From JABWCE01 sp964355045 (GTDB lineage: Bacteria > Bacteroidota > Bacteroidia > NS11-12g > UBA9320): DNA of 14,609 nt. The position numbers were made by a program, and so were the translations under genes. The notes under the pieces were generated by a model. That model ran no database searches. It saw only the letters and a list, made by a program, of their open reading frames with translations, and had not been told where the DNA came from. This document shows positions 1 through 6,514 of the stretch, piece by piece; position 1 is the stretch's first letter, and every line of letters starts with the position of its first letter. The stretch is taken from contig CAYHCM010000096.1 of the NCBI GenBank assembly GCA_964355045.1, positions 1 through 14,609 of the forward strand, in the 5' to 3' direction.

Positions 1-118
1 CAAGGTTCTGATGGTGTCGAAACCAATTTTTATTTCGAGGTCTGGTGGGTACAAAATTTTTTAATATTTGGCTGTAAATTATTTATTTTTTTTCGAGTCC
101 ATTCGTCTTGCGTCAGCT
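1..118. other. window start, no supported gene
   Basis: No gene can be supported here. Plus frame 1 is open from the first base to a stop at 160-162, but it runs into the repeat region and its residues past about 35 are repeat-derived. Frame 2 is open only to a stop at 62-64. Either could be the tail of a gene entering from the left, but there is no recognisable motif and the stretch is too short to decide. The right end (from about 88) merges into the inverted repeat unit. Confidence 0.3.
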
Positions 119-155
119 GTCCCCCTTATAAGGGGGTAGGGGGATGTGTTTGTTT
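88..155 (-). repeat. inverted unit of the G/C-tract repeat family
   Basis: Read on the minus strand, this stretch begins ACACATCCCCCTACCCCC, then a short TTATAA spacer and GGGGGA, followed by a GCTGACGCAAGACGAA tail. That is the same order of blocks as the direct units at 344-690 (ACATCCCCCTACCCCC, spacer, AAGGGGGA, TTGCTCCGACAA, TTGTTCG), but in opposite orientation and with a much shorter spacer. The tail matches only loosely. Its C-tract and TGTGTTT block could pair with the first direct unit at 182-198 to form a large hairpin. Confidence 0.65.
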
Positions 156-181
156 ATAAAGGCGATATTAAAAATTCCAAA

Positions 182-690
182 AACACACCCCTAACCCCTC
201 TCGAGAGGGGAATTGCTCCGACAAACTTTTGTTCGTAATTTGCAGGCTTCCCATTTTCTATTATTCAATAAACACACCCCTAACCCCGCTCAAGAGGGGA
301 ATTGCTCCGACAAGATTTTGTTCGTGACTTTTAAACATTCCTTAACATCCCCCTACCCCCCTTCTCCATTTTACAGCCCATCCCACAAGGGGGAATCTGC
401 TCCTACAAACTTTTGTTCGTTATATTCAAATTTTCCTAACATCCCCCTACCCCCTTCTCCATTTCGCAGTCCACCTCACATGGGGGAATTTGCTTCGACA
501 ATCTTTTATTCGTGATATTCAAATTTCCTTAACATCCCCCTACCCCCTTCTCCATTTCACAGCCCATCCCACAAGGGGGACTTGCTCCGACAAAGGTTTG
601 TTCGTGATTTTTAAATTCATAAACATCCCCCTTCTCCATTTTACAGCCCATCCCACAAGGGTGACTTGCTCCGACCGAATTATCTTCGTA
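182..690 (+). repeat. tandem array of six ~90-bp G/C-tract repeats
   Basis: Six direct units start at about 182, 271, 344, 438, 531 and 622, so the spacing is 89, 73, 94, 93 and 91 bp. Each has a block AACAYCCCCTAMCCCC, a variable middle, a GGGGGAA or GGGGGAC block, TTGCTCCGACAAA and TTTTGTTCGT, then an A/T-rich tail. In units 3-6 the middle is CTTCTCCATTTTACAGCCCATCCCACA with small changes. Unit 1 lacks this insert and instead has a perfect 16-bp palindrome, CCCCTCTCGAGAGGGG, at 195-210; unit 2 is the same with one flaw. The open frames across the array are made of the repeat and are not genes. Similar CCCCTANCCCC/GGGGAA intergenic repeats are common in Bacteroidota genomes; no mobilising gene is visible here. 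Confidence 0.85.
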
Positions 691-735
691 ATTTTCAAAT
701 TTCGATTTTCAAATTTCCATTTTCAATTCTCCAAA
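691..735 (+). repeat. short A/T-rich tandem repeat
   Basis: The 13-mer ATTTTCAAATTTC occurs at 691-703 and again at 705-717 with one base between. It is followed by weaker derivatives (CATTTTCAATTCTCC and TGTCAATTCTCC). This simple repeat fills the gap between the large repeat array and the stop codon of the DUF4296 gene. It looks like slippage-type intergenic sequence and no function is suggested. Confidence 0.6.
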
Positions 736-737
736 TG

Positions 738-1073
738 TCAATTCTCCAACCGGTTTAAATTTTCAACCACTTCTTCCAGCATTTTAGCAAAGTCAGAGGG
801 GTGGTTGCTGTAATATTTAAAACTGGAATCCATTTGCCATTGCTCTATTTTTTGTTTTTTATAAATAAACTGATAGGTGCTGTCCAAAAGAATTTTAGTA
901 TTGTAACCGTATTTCTTAAGCACTTTGTCATTGCCTTCGGCCAATACAATATCTGTAAGAATGGTTATCATTTTTTTTCTTGGTAAATGATAGCCTGAGT
1001 ATGCTTTTACTTCTTTTTCTTTGCAGGCCGCAAAAGTTAGGACAAATAATAATATGATACCGACCGTTTTCAT
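738..1073 (-). CDS. DUF4296 family lipoprotein
   Basis: The predicted 111-aa protein starts with a short lipoprotein signal: MKT, a hydrophobic stretch, then L-T-F-A-A-C with the lipidated Cys at about 17. The mature part (KKMITILTDIVLAE, then KKYGYNTKILLDSTYQFIYK, then YYSNHPSDFAKMLEEVVENL) has the spacing of the Bacteroidota DUF4296 family: a helix with MxxILxDI, a short D/S-x-xx-Y segment, and a Y-Y/P-x-x-F/Y-x-x-x-L/I helix near the C-terminus. Family function is unknown and an envelope location is inferred from the lipobox. An in-frame ATG 27 bases upstream (1100) would add nine residues ahead of the signal peptide and would overlap yggS, so the start at 1073 is preferred. A TACTTTTG -7 box lies five bases upstream of this start. 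Confidence 0.8.
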   Translation of the reverse strand: MKTVGIILLFVLTFAACKEKEVKAYSGYHLPRKKMITILTDIVLAEGNDKVLKKYGYNTKILLDSTYQFIYKKQKIEQWQMDSSFKYYSNHPSDFAKMLEEVVENLNRLEN

Positions 1074-1078
1074 TTTGG

Positions 1079-1086
1079 CAAAAGTA
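1079..1086 (-). promoter_or_regulatory. -7 element for the DUF4296 gene
   Basis: Minus-strand TACTTTTG is an exact match to the Bacteroidota TAnnTTTG element and lies five bases from the ATG at 1073, so transcription would begin at or next to the start codon. No TTG is seen at the usual 17-20 base spacing. On the plus strand, TCATTTTG at 1070-1077 (one mismatch) lies 11 bases before the yggS ATG at 1089, so the two divergent promoters would overlap. Confidence 0.5.
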
Positions 1087-1088
1087 CA

Positions 1089-1736
1089 ATGATTAAGCAA
1101 AACCTTGAAAAAATAATACAGCAGTTACCGCAGGAAGTTCAATTGGTGGTGGTTTCAAAATTCAGACCTGTTGAACAATTGTTGGAAGTTTATGCAGCAG
1201 GGCAAAGGGAGTTTGCCGAAAACCGTGTTCAGGAAATGGTGGCTAAATACCTTGAATTACCTAAGGATATAAACTGGCATTTAATAGGGCATTTGCAAAG
1301 CAATAAAGTAAAATATATTGCTCCTTTTGTAAAACTTATTCATTCAGTTGACAGTGTGGAATTGGCCATGGAAATAAATAAACTGGCCATTAAAAATGGC
1401 AGGGTGATATCAGTGTTGATGCAGTTTCATGTAGCGCAGGAAGATTCAAAATTTGGACTAAAAACGCAGGATGCTGAGACCGTTTGTAAACAAATTTCAG
1501 AATTACCAAATATTGAAATAAAAGGAATAATGGGAATGGCAACTTTAACAGAAGATGAAACATTAATCAGAAAAGAGTTTAAAAAATTAAAATCAATTTT
1601 TGATACCCTAAAAGAAAAATATTTTAAGAATAAAGATTTCTTTAATACCCTATCTATGGGCATGAGCGGCGATTTTAAAATTGCCGTGGAAGAGGGGAGT
1701 ACATTGGTACGAATAGGGAGTTTGGTTTTTGAATAA
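1089..1736 (+). CDS. yggS: YggS/PROSC family PLP-binding protein
   Basis: This 215-aa protein belongs to the YggS/PLPBP family (COG0325), single-domain alanine-racemase-fold proteins that bind pyridoxal phosphate and buffer PLP and amino/keto-acid pools in the cytoplasm. The PLP lysine sits in VVVSKFRP (Lys24). Further signatures are FAENRVQE, WHLIGHLQSNK, HSVDS, GIMGMATL, and the C-terminal phosphate-binding run SMGMSGDF followed by A-x-E-E-G-S-T-L-V-R-I-G. The length is slightly below the usual 220-235 because the N-terminus is short, with Lys24 against Lys36 in E. coli. The start is the first ATG and has no clear ribosome binding site, as is common in this phylum. The gene diverges from the DUF4296 lipoprotein with 15 bp between starts and ends 14 bp before a hairpin terminator. 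Confidence 0.96.
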   Translation: MIKQNLEKIIQQLPQEVQLVVVSKFRPVEQLLEVYAAGQREFAENRVQEMVAKYLELPKDINWHLIGHLQSNKVKYIAPFVKLIHSVDSVELAMEINKLAIKNGRVISVLMQFHVAQEDSKFGLKTQDAETVCKQISELPNIEIKGIMGMATLTEDETLIRKEFKKLKSIFDTLKEKYFKNKDFFNTLSMGMSGDFKIAVEEGSTLVRIGSLVFE

Positions 1737-1750
1737 AATATAACACATAA

Positions 1751-1782
1751 AAAAAAACCGTGAGAATCCCCACGGTTTTTTT
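1751..1782. terminator. bidirectional hairpin terminator
   Basis: CCGTG at 1758-1762 pairs with CACGG at 1771-1775, with one further G-C pair inside the loop. The stem is flanked by a run of A (1749-1757) on the left and a run of T (1776-1783) on the right, so it reads as a rho-independent terminator on either strand. It lies between the convergent yggS and outer-membrane beta-barrel genes and probably serves both. Confidence 0.9.
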
Positions 1783-1803
1783 TATAATAAATAAAACAAT
1801 TTT

Positions 1804-2517
1804 TTAATCTGATGTACCCTTTAATAGGTAGATAAACCCAAGATTAAATGGAGTAGAACCGCTATCAAACATAAAATCAAACCCGGTTGTTTTGGTCTGG
1901 CTATGGCTATCGTCCTTTATATTGTATTTATAAGTATTCGATGATAATGTTAGGGCTGAAAAACTGCCAACCAACATAAATTTTGGTCCAATTTGGTAAG
2001 CTAACCCAAAGTCGAACATACCCTGCAAAGAAGATAATTTGCTTTCAGTTTTAAATTCGATAGAAGGACCGCCGGTTGGCGTTGTTGTTTCTGTACTAGT
2101 TCCATTCATCGAAGTTATACTTAACCCGAATCCGCCAAAGGTGTGAAGATTCTCATTTATATTCCAGAATTTACGGGCAAAAATACCAAATACAGGCCCT
2201 GCCTCTTTGTCAAGTTCAACTACTGTTGCGTCAGGGCTTGTTTCCTTGTAAGTGTATTCACTACTTATTCCTGCAAAACCAATAAACGCTCCAATTGCAA
2301 GATTATCGCTGATAAAATAACTGCACTCAGGTGCAACAAAATAGGTTTTGTCTTTTGAAGGTTCCCCCTTAACCGTAATTGATCCGTTTTTGGTTTCACC
2401 AACAGATTTCATGCTGCTAAAACCAAGTGCTAAACCACCGTAAATACTACCTTTAGGAATTTGTGAGACTGCCTGCAAAGAGGCCATGATTGCGATAATT
2501 AGGATAAGCTTTCTCAT
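1804..2517 (-). CDS. outer membrane beta-barrel protein
   Basis: This is a 237-aa protein with a typical Sec signal peptide (MRKLILIIAIMASLQAVSQ, cleavage likely after Gln19). The mature chain alternates hydrophobic and polar residues in short strands rich in Gly and aromatics: SIYGGLALGFSS, YFISDNLAIGAFIGFAG, GPVFGIFARKFW, LHTFGGFGLSIT, MFDFGLAYQIGPKFMLVGSF, FNLGFIYLL. This is the pattern of the OmpX/OprF-like outer-membrane beta-barrel group (PF13505-like) common in Bacteroidota. The strand-turn pattern YFISDNLAIGA and YQIGPKFMLVG is characteristic. Unusually, the C-terminus runs a few residues past the last strand (LLKGTSD) instead of ending in an aromatic residue. The ligand is unknown. 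It follows the peroxidase gene by 64 bp on the same strand but has its own promoter there. Confidence 0.85.
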   Translation of the reverse strand: MRKLILIIAIMASLQAVSQIPKGSIYGGLALGFSSMKSVGETKNGSITVKGEPSKDKTYFVAPECSYFISDNLAIGAFIGFAGISSEYTYKETSPDATVVELDKEAGPVFGIFARKFWNINENLHTFGGFGLSITSMNGTSTETTTPTGGPSIEFKTESKLSSLQGMFDFGLAYQIGPKFMLVGSFSALTLSSNTYKYNIKDDSHSQTKTTGFDFMFDSGSTPFNLGFIYLLKGTSD

Positions 2518-2541
2518 AGTTAATTTTTATAAAGTGAAGAA

Positions 2542-2571
2542 CAAAAATATGTATTATATCTTAACTCGCAA
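2542..2571 (-). promoter_or_regulatory. promoter of the beta-barrel gene
   Basis: On the minus strand, TTG at 2571-2569, a 19-base spacer and TATTTTTG at 2549-2542 match the Bacteroidota housekeeping promoter (TTG, 17-20 bases, TAnnTTTG). This is the only box in the window with both elements at standard spacing. The start codon at 2517 is 24 bases further on, leaving a short leader. The promoter lies just past the stop of the peroxidase gene, so the barrel gene need not depend on read-through. Confidence 0.7.
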
Positions 2572-2581
2572 TAAATTAAAA

Positions 2582-3661
2582 TTATTTATTATAAAGAGGA
2601 TTAGAATTTAAGTATTCGTCCACCAATCCATTCATAAAATTTATAATATCCTGCTTATCCTGTTCAGTCCATTCGCGTGGTGTTGGTTTATTGGTTGAAA
2701 TATCAAAATGTTTTTTCAGGTTTATATCCAAATAATAATTGGTTTGGGGGTGAAATTTAAACCCTGAATCATAAAAGTCAATAACTTCACGCAGGGTTTT
2801 AAAACGTCCGTCGTGCATATATGGAGCGGTATATTTTAAATTAATCAGAGCGGGAGTTTTAAATTTTCCGAGGTCTTCAGCATTTCTTGTAACGGCATAT
2901 AATCCGGGGTCGTTGAGTGTATTTAAATTGAGGCCATTATTGGCAAATTTAAAATTCGTCATAAAATTTCCCAATTCATGACAATGAAAACAATCCCCTT
3001 TTTTTTCATCCAAAAAAACCAATAACCCCCTTTTTTCGGAAGCATCCATTTTAGAAGTATCCAGTGGTTTTGGGGTATAGGCAATTATTGTACGCATAAA
3101 TTGAGCTATTGCTTTGGCTGTATTGTCAAAGGTAATTTCATCATTGCCAAAGGCAGCTGAAAACATTTTTTGATAATCCGTATTACTTTTAAGTTCTTCA
3201 ATCAAAATCCCCAAATCCTGATTCATTTCGTTTTGGCTTGTAATGGGATGAAAAATTTGTTCCTCCAATGTTTTGGCCCGGCCATCCCAAAAAAACGAAT
3301 TTGCATACCCTAAATTAAATAAAGGCATCGAATTTTTTCCGCCCAAGACCCCTGTAATTCCTCTGCTAAAGCGAACGGCCGAATCAACAAATGAGGCATT
3401 TTGCTGATGGCAGCTTGCACAGGCCTGTTTATTATTGCCAGATAAAAGGGGGTCATAAAATAATTTTTTTCCAAGCGCAATTCCTTCTACAGTTAGTGGA
3501 TTGTACGAAGGCATTTTCATAGGAGGGAAATTTGGAGGCAAAATCAATTCAAATGGGGTGGCGGGGGTTATTTCTTTTGGGGTATCATCCTTGCAGCCTG
3601 TGGCTATAAGAACAAAAACAAAGAAGCTGATGGATAAGAAAATCTTAATTTTATTAATCAT
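2582..3661 (-). CDS. di-haem cytochrome-c peroxidase lipoprotein
   Basis: This protein belongs to the CcpA/MauG di-haem peroxidase family, which reduces hydrogen peroxide with electrons from c-type cytochromes outside the inner membrane. From the chosen start it has 359 residues. There are two haem-attachment motifs, CASCH (about 81-85) and CFHCH (about 224-228), each opening one of the two cytochrome domains. YMHDGRFKTLREVIDFY holds the likely distal Met ligand of the electron-transfer haem, and FFWDGRAKTLEEQ is the conserved Trp segment between the haems. The N-terminus is a lipoprotein signal with L-I-A-T-G-C and Cys at about 23. Upstream in-frame codons at 3709 would put 16 extra residues ahead of the signal and are rejected. 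The gene diverges from the TonB-dependent receptor with about 100 bp between starts. The substrate could be something other than peroxide, as in MauG-type relatives. Confidence 0.93.
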   Translation of the reverse strand: MINKIKIFLSISFFVFVLIATGCKDDTPKEITPATPFELILPPNFPPMKMPSYNPLTVEGIALGKKLFYDPLLSGNNKQACASCHQQNASFVDSAVRFSRGITGVLGGKNSMPLFNLGYANSFFWDGRAKTLEEQIFHPITSQNEMNQDLGILIEELKSNTDYQKMFSAAFGNDEITFDNTAKAIAQFMRTIIAYTPKPLDTSKMDASEKRGLLVFLDEKKGDCFHCHELGNFMTNFKFANNGLNLNTLNDPGLYAVTRNAEDLGKFKTPALINLKYTAPYMHDGRFKTLREVIDFYDSGFKFHPQTNYYLDINLKKHFDISTNKPTPREWTEQDKQDIINFMNGLVDEYLNSNPLYNK

Positions 3662-3762
3662 AACTAAATACAATTTTACAAAACAATGGTGAATTAAACT
3701 AAGCCACACATAAAATCATGATATTGATTCGATAAATATTGAATAAATTGCGCCCTTATTCA

Positions 3763-6075
3763 ATGAGGTTCATTTACACGCTGTGTGCAGTTGTTTTAGG
3801 TTTAATTTGTTTTGCACAAAAAGCTGAAATAAGAGGTTTTGTTTATAATAAAAAAACGGGCGAGACAGTACCGTTTGCCAATGTATATCTTCGAGAAACC
3901 TATCAGGGAGTGAATTCGGATGAGGAAGGACTTTATGTTTTAACAAAAATAAATCCGGGAACATATACACTGGTTGCCAAGGCTATTGGCTATGATTCTT
4001 CAGTAATTAATATACAACTTATAGCCGGCAAACTTTATACAAAAAATATTTTATTAAATGAAACCGGAATTAGCCTTGGTGAAATTAATATTTCAGCCGA
4101 AAGGCAAAAGAAGAAAAAGGATGTTTATATTTCGGTAACAAATATTACTTCCAAAGAATTAAAAATGATACCAAGTATAGGGGGAGAGCCTGATTTGGTG
4201 CAATTTTTACAGGTATTGCCAGGTGTGGTTTTTTCGGGCGATCAGGGCGGACAATTATATATCAGAGGCGGCTCACCCATCATGAATAAAGTTTTGTTGG
4301 ATGGCATGACACTCTATAATCCCTTTCATTCCATAGGTTTGTTTTCGGTTTTTGATTCGGATATTTTAAAAAGTACAGATGTATATAGTGCCGGATTTGG
4401 GGCTGAATATGGCGGCAGAATATCAGCTATTGTAGATGTCAAAACAAAGGATGGCGATAAAACCAATGTTAAAGGTAAAATTAATCTAAACACCTTCACG
4501 TCAAAATTTATGCTGGAGGGCCCGTTAAAGAAATTTAACCCTGCTGATGGAAGTAGCAGCACGTTTATTATTTCATATAAAAATTCGTTTTTAGATAAAT
4601 CATCCAAACTTTTTTACAATTATGTAGGAGCCGATAAGTTGCCGTATTCGTTTGAAGATATTTATGGAAAAATTTCATTCAACAATTCGAATGGATCAAA
4701 AATAAATTTTTTTGGGTTTCACCAAAAAGACAATGTTGATTTTAAAACAGCTTCAAAATATGGCTGGATATCTAAAGGCTTCGGAAGTAAGTTTTATCTA
4801 TTGCCACAGGGTTCCACCACACTTATTAATGCTACATTTACCTGGAGCAATTATGATATGGTGCAAAAAGAAGCCGATTCAAGGCCGCGTAGTTCGGGTA
4901 TAAACGGGTTTTATGCAGGTATGAATTTTACCAATTTTATGGGAGATGATGAGTTTCAGTACGGCATTGAAATAAACGGTTTCCGAACCGATTTTAAACT
5001 TTATAATTCAGCCAATCGCTTCATTGATCAATATAATAATACCACTGAATTGAATGGGTTTGCACGCTATAAATTAATAAATAAGTCGAAAAAACTGATT
5101 CTTGAGCCAGGTTTCCGGTTTCAATATTACGCCTCATTCGGCGATTTTAGTCCGGAGCCAAGATTAAGAGCCAAATATAATTTTAGTAAGCGATTACGGT
5201 TAAAAGCTTCAACCGGAATGTATTCACAAAACCTTATGAGTGCCTCAAGCGACAGGGATGTTGTCAATTTATTTTACGGGTTTTTATCAGGCCCTGATGA
5301 ATTTCCGCAACAGGTAGGGCGTAAAACTTTTACCAACCGTTTGCAAAAAGCTGTACATGGGGTAGCCGGAGTTGAATATGATTTGAACAAGGAAAATGAA
5401 ATTAATTTTGAAGTTTATGTTAAAGAATTTACCCAACTTACAAATATAAACCGCGATAAAATATTTGATGACAATACCGAAAATCAAAAACATCCCTGGT
5501 ATTTGCGAAATGATTATATTGGTGAAACAGGAAGAGCTTTCGGGTTTGATATAACCTACAAATCAAGCTATGATAAGCTTTATTTTTGGTGTGTTTATTC
5601 TTACAATAATGTATCGCGATTTGATGGTGTAAAAACCTATCAGCCCCACTTCGACAGGCGGCATAATATTAATTTGCTTGGTACATATAAATTTTTGAAG
5701 GATGGTTCATTACAGGTAAGTGCCCGATGGAATATGGGTTCTGGGTTTCCTTTTACTCAAACTCAGGGTTTTTATGAGTATCTTGGTTTTAAGGATGGGG
5801 CAGCTACAGATTATACTACTGATAATGGGCAATTAGGTGTAATATATGCGGGGCAAAACTTAGGAAGGTTGCCATACTATCATCGTTTGGATGTATCGGC
5901 AACCAAAACTTTCAAAGTAAAACATAGCAACGGAACATTCCGAAATATTGAGGCAATATTTAGCTGTACGAATGTTTATAATAGATTCAATATTTTTTAT
6001 TTCGACAGGGTAAAATATAAACGCGTAAACCAACTGCCCATTCTACCGAGCCTGGCCGTGAGTTATTCATTTTAA
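3763..6075 (+). CDS. TonB-dependent outer membrane receptor
   Basis: This 770-aa receptor has a signal peptide (MRFIYTLCAVVLGLICFAQ). A carboxypeptidase-regulatory-like domain follows at about 20-105 (IRGFVYNKKTGETVPFANV, DEEGLYVL, GTYTLVAKAIGYDS). The plug domain lies at about 115-230 (LVQFLQVLPGV, QLYIRGGSP, NKVLLDGMTLYNPFH, VYSAGFGAEYGGRISAIVDV), and a 22-strand-type barrel ends in LAVSYSF with the terminal Phe needed for assembly. It imports an unknown ligand across the outer membrane using TonB/ExbBD energy. There is no SusD partner beside it, so it is not a SusC-type pair. The ATG at 3763 is preferred over an in-frame TTG at 3739, because it begins the signal peptide directly. The divergent neighbour is the di-haem peroxidase. 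Weak RNA-level signals upstream do not identify a regulator. Confidence 0.93.
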   Translation: MRFIYTLCAVVLGLICFAQKAEIRGFVYNKKTGETVPFANVYLRETYQGVNSDEEGLYVLTKINPGTYTLVAKAIGYDSSVINIQLIAGKLYTKNILLNETGISLGEINISAERQKKKKDVYISVTNITSKELKMIPSIGGEPDLVQFLQVLPGVVFSGDQGGQLYIRGGSPIMNKVLLDGMTLYNPFHSIGLFSVFDSDILKSTDVYSAGFGAEYGGRISAIVDVKTKDGDKTNVKGKINLNTFTSKFMLEGPLKKFNPADGSSSTFIISYKNSFLDKSSKLFYNYVGADKLPYSFEDIYGKISFNNSNGSKINFFGFHQKDNVDFKTASKYGWISKGFGSKFYLLPQGSTTLINATFTWSNYDMVQKEADSRPRSSGINGFYAGMNFTNFMGDDEFQYGIEINGFRTDFKLYNSANRFIDQYNNTTELNGFARYKLINKSKKLILEPGFRFQYYASFGDFSPEPRLRAKYNFSKRLRLKASTGMYSQNLMSASSDRDVVNLFYGFLSGPDEFPQQVGRKTFTNRLQKAVHGVAGVEYDLNKENEINFEVYVKEFTQLTNINRDKIFDDNTENQKHPWYLRNDYIGETGRAFGFDITYKSSYDKLYFWCVYSYNNVSRFDGVKTYQPHFDRRHNINLLGTYKFLKDGSLQVSARWNMGSGFPFTQTQGFYEYLGFKDGAATDYTTDNGQLGVIYAGQNLGRLPYYHRLDVSATKTFKVKHSNGTFRNIEAIFSCTNVYNRFNIFYFDRVKYKRVNQLPILPSLAVSYSF

Positions 6076-6082
6076 TTTTTCT

Positions 6083-6160
6083 TTGCCACAGAAACTCTAT
6101 GGTACAAAAGAAACACCAAAATTATTAGTGAATTTTAGTGCTTTAGTGTTTTGGTGGCAA
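6083..6160. repeat. small inverted-repeat element
   Basis: Outer arms TTGCCAC (6083-6089) and GTGGCAA (6154-6160) are perfect inverted copies. Inner arms ACACCAAAA and TTTTGGTG also pair, so the single strand can fold back over its whole length. The right half contains TTAGTG three times, then TTGGTG, at 8-10 base spacing. The 78-bp unit sits between the receptor stop and the stop of the 78-aa gene and could end transcription from both sides. It resembles the TTTGCCAC...AGTGGCAA intergenic elements seen in many Bacteroidota; that it is mobile is inference. Confidence 0.6.
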
Positions 6161-6166
6161 TCAGTC

Positions 6167-6403
6167 CTAATAAATTTCTTCCCGTTGCGATAAAGCCGAT
6201 TCTTCCATAATTATTTTTAAGGAAGTATCATGAGGTTGAAATTTTGCAGAATCCAACTGAGCCATCATTGATAGCAGGGATTGATGTTTTTCCTGCAAGT
6301 CTCTGTCGGAAAGGAGGGCTGATTTGATTTCGGCTTCTAAAAGTTCGCCGGCCTCGCCATAAATAAAAAGAATTAAGTGTTCTTCAGTAAAAGTATTGGT
6401 CAT
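6167..6403 (-). CDS. small acidic protein downstream of ECF sigma gene
   Basis: This is a 78-aa soluble protein. The N-terminal segment EEHLILFIYGEAGELLEAEIKSALLSDRDLQEKHQSL fits the pattern of small proteins encoded after ECF sigma genes in Bacteroidota: (E)LIxYLYGE, an acidic helix, then a D-x-x-L-x-x-x-x-x-L-L helix. That pattern is the same as the N-terminal helical part of anti-sigma proteins, but there are no His/Cys zinc ligands and no membrane segment. I infer a cytoplasmic regulator of the adjacent sigma factor; this is not proven. It lies 111 bp after the sigma gene on the same strand, separated by a strong hairpin and provided with its own -7 box. Confidence 0.7.
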   Translation of the reverse strand: MTNTFTEEHLILFIYGEAGELLEAEIKSALLSDRDLQEKHQSLLSMMAQLDSAKFQPHDTSLKIIMEESALSQREEIY

Positions 6404-6431
6404 ATCATACGCTAATTAAAAAATTTATCTT

Positions 6432-6439
6432 CAAATATA
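6432..6439 (-). promoter_or_regulatory. -7 element for the 78-aa gene
   Basis: Minus-strand TATATTTG matches TAnnTTTG exactly and lies 28 bases before the ATG at 6403. It overlaps the T-rich tail of the hairpin at 6442-6474, so the end of the sigma transcript and the start of this one would share bases. No TTG is seen 17-20 bases upstream, which falls in the hairpin. Confidence 0.45.
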
Positions 6440-6474
6440 AAACGACCTTTATACATAAATGGTATAAAGGTCGT
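6436..6474 (-). terminator. hairpin terminator after the ECF sigma gene
   Basis: A perfect 13-bp stem (ACGACCTTTATAC at 6442-6454 with GTATAAAGGTCGT at 6462-6474) closes a 7-base loop. On the minus strand it is followed by TTTTATATTT, a usable U-rich tail; on the plus strand the stem is followed by GAAGAAAAA, so the terminator is one-directional. It would end the sigma message before the 78-aa gene or act as an attenuator between them. Confidence 0.75.
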
Positions 6475-6514
6475 GAAGAAAAATTATAAATAGCTGAATT
6501 GTAGATGTATAAAT

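Noticed and set aside
1..162. C-terminal end of a gene entering from the left
   Set aside because: Two plus frames are open for short distances but neither shows a motif and one is read through repeat sequence.
182..690. CRISPR array
   Set aside because: Repeat units are ~90 bp with no unique spacers of constant length, conserved and variable blocks are mixed, and no cas gene is near.
213..813. Two plus-strand open frames of about 100 codons
   Set aside because: They consist of translated repeat units rich in Pro, Ser and Phe, and the second runs over the DUF4296 gene; no start signal or family resemblance.
3739..3762. N-terminal extension of the TonB receptor from TTG
   Set aside because: The added eight residues precede a complete signal peptide that starts at the ATG at 3763.
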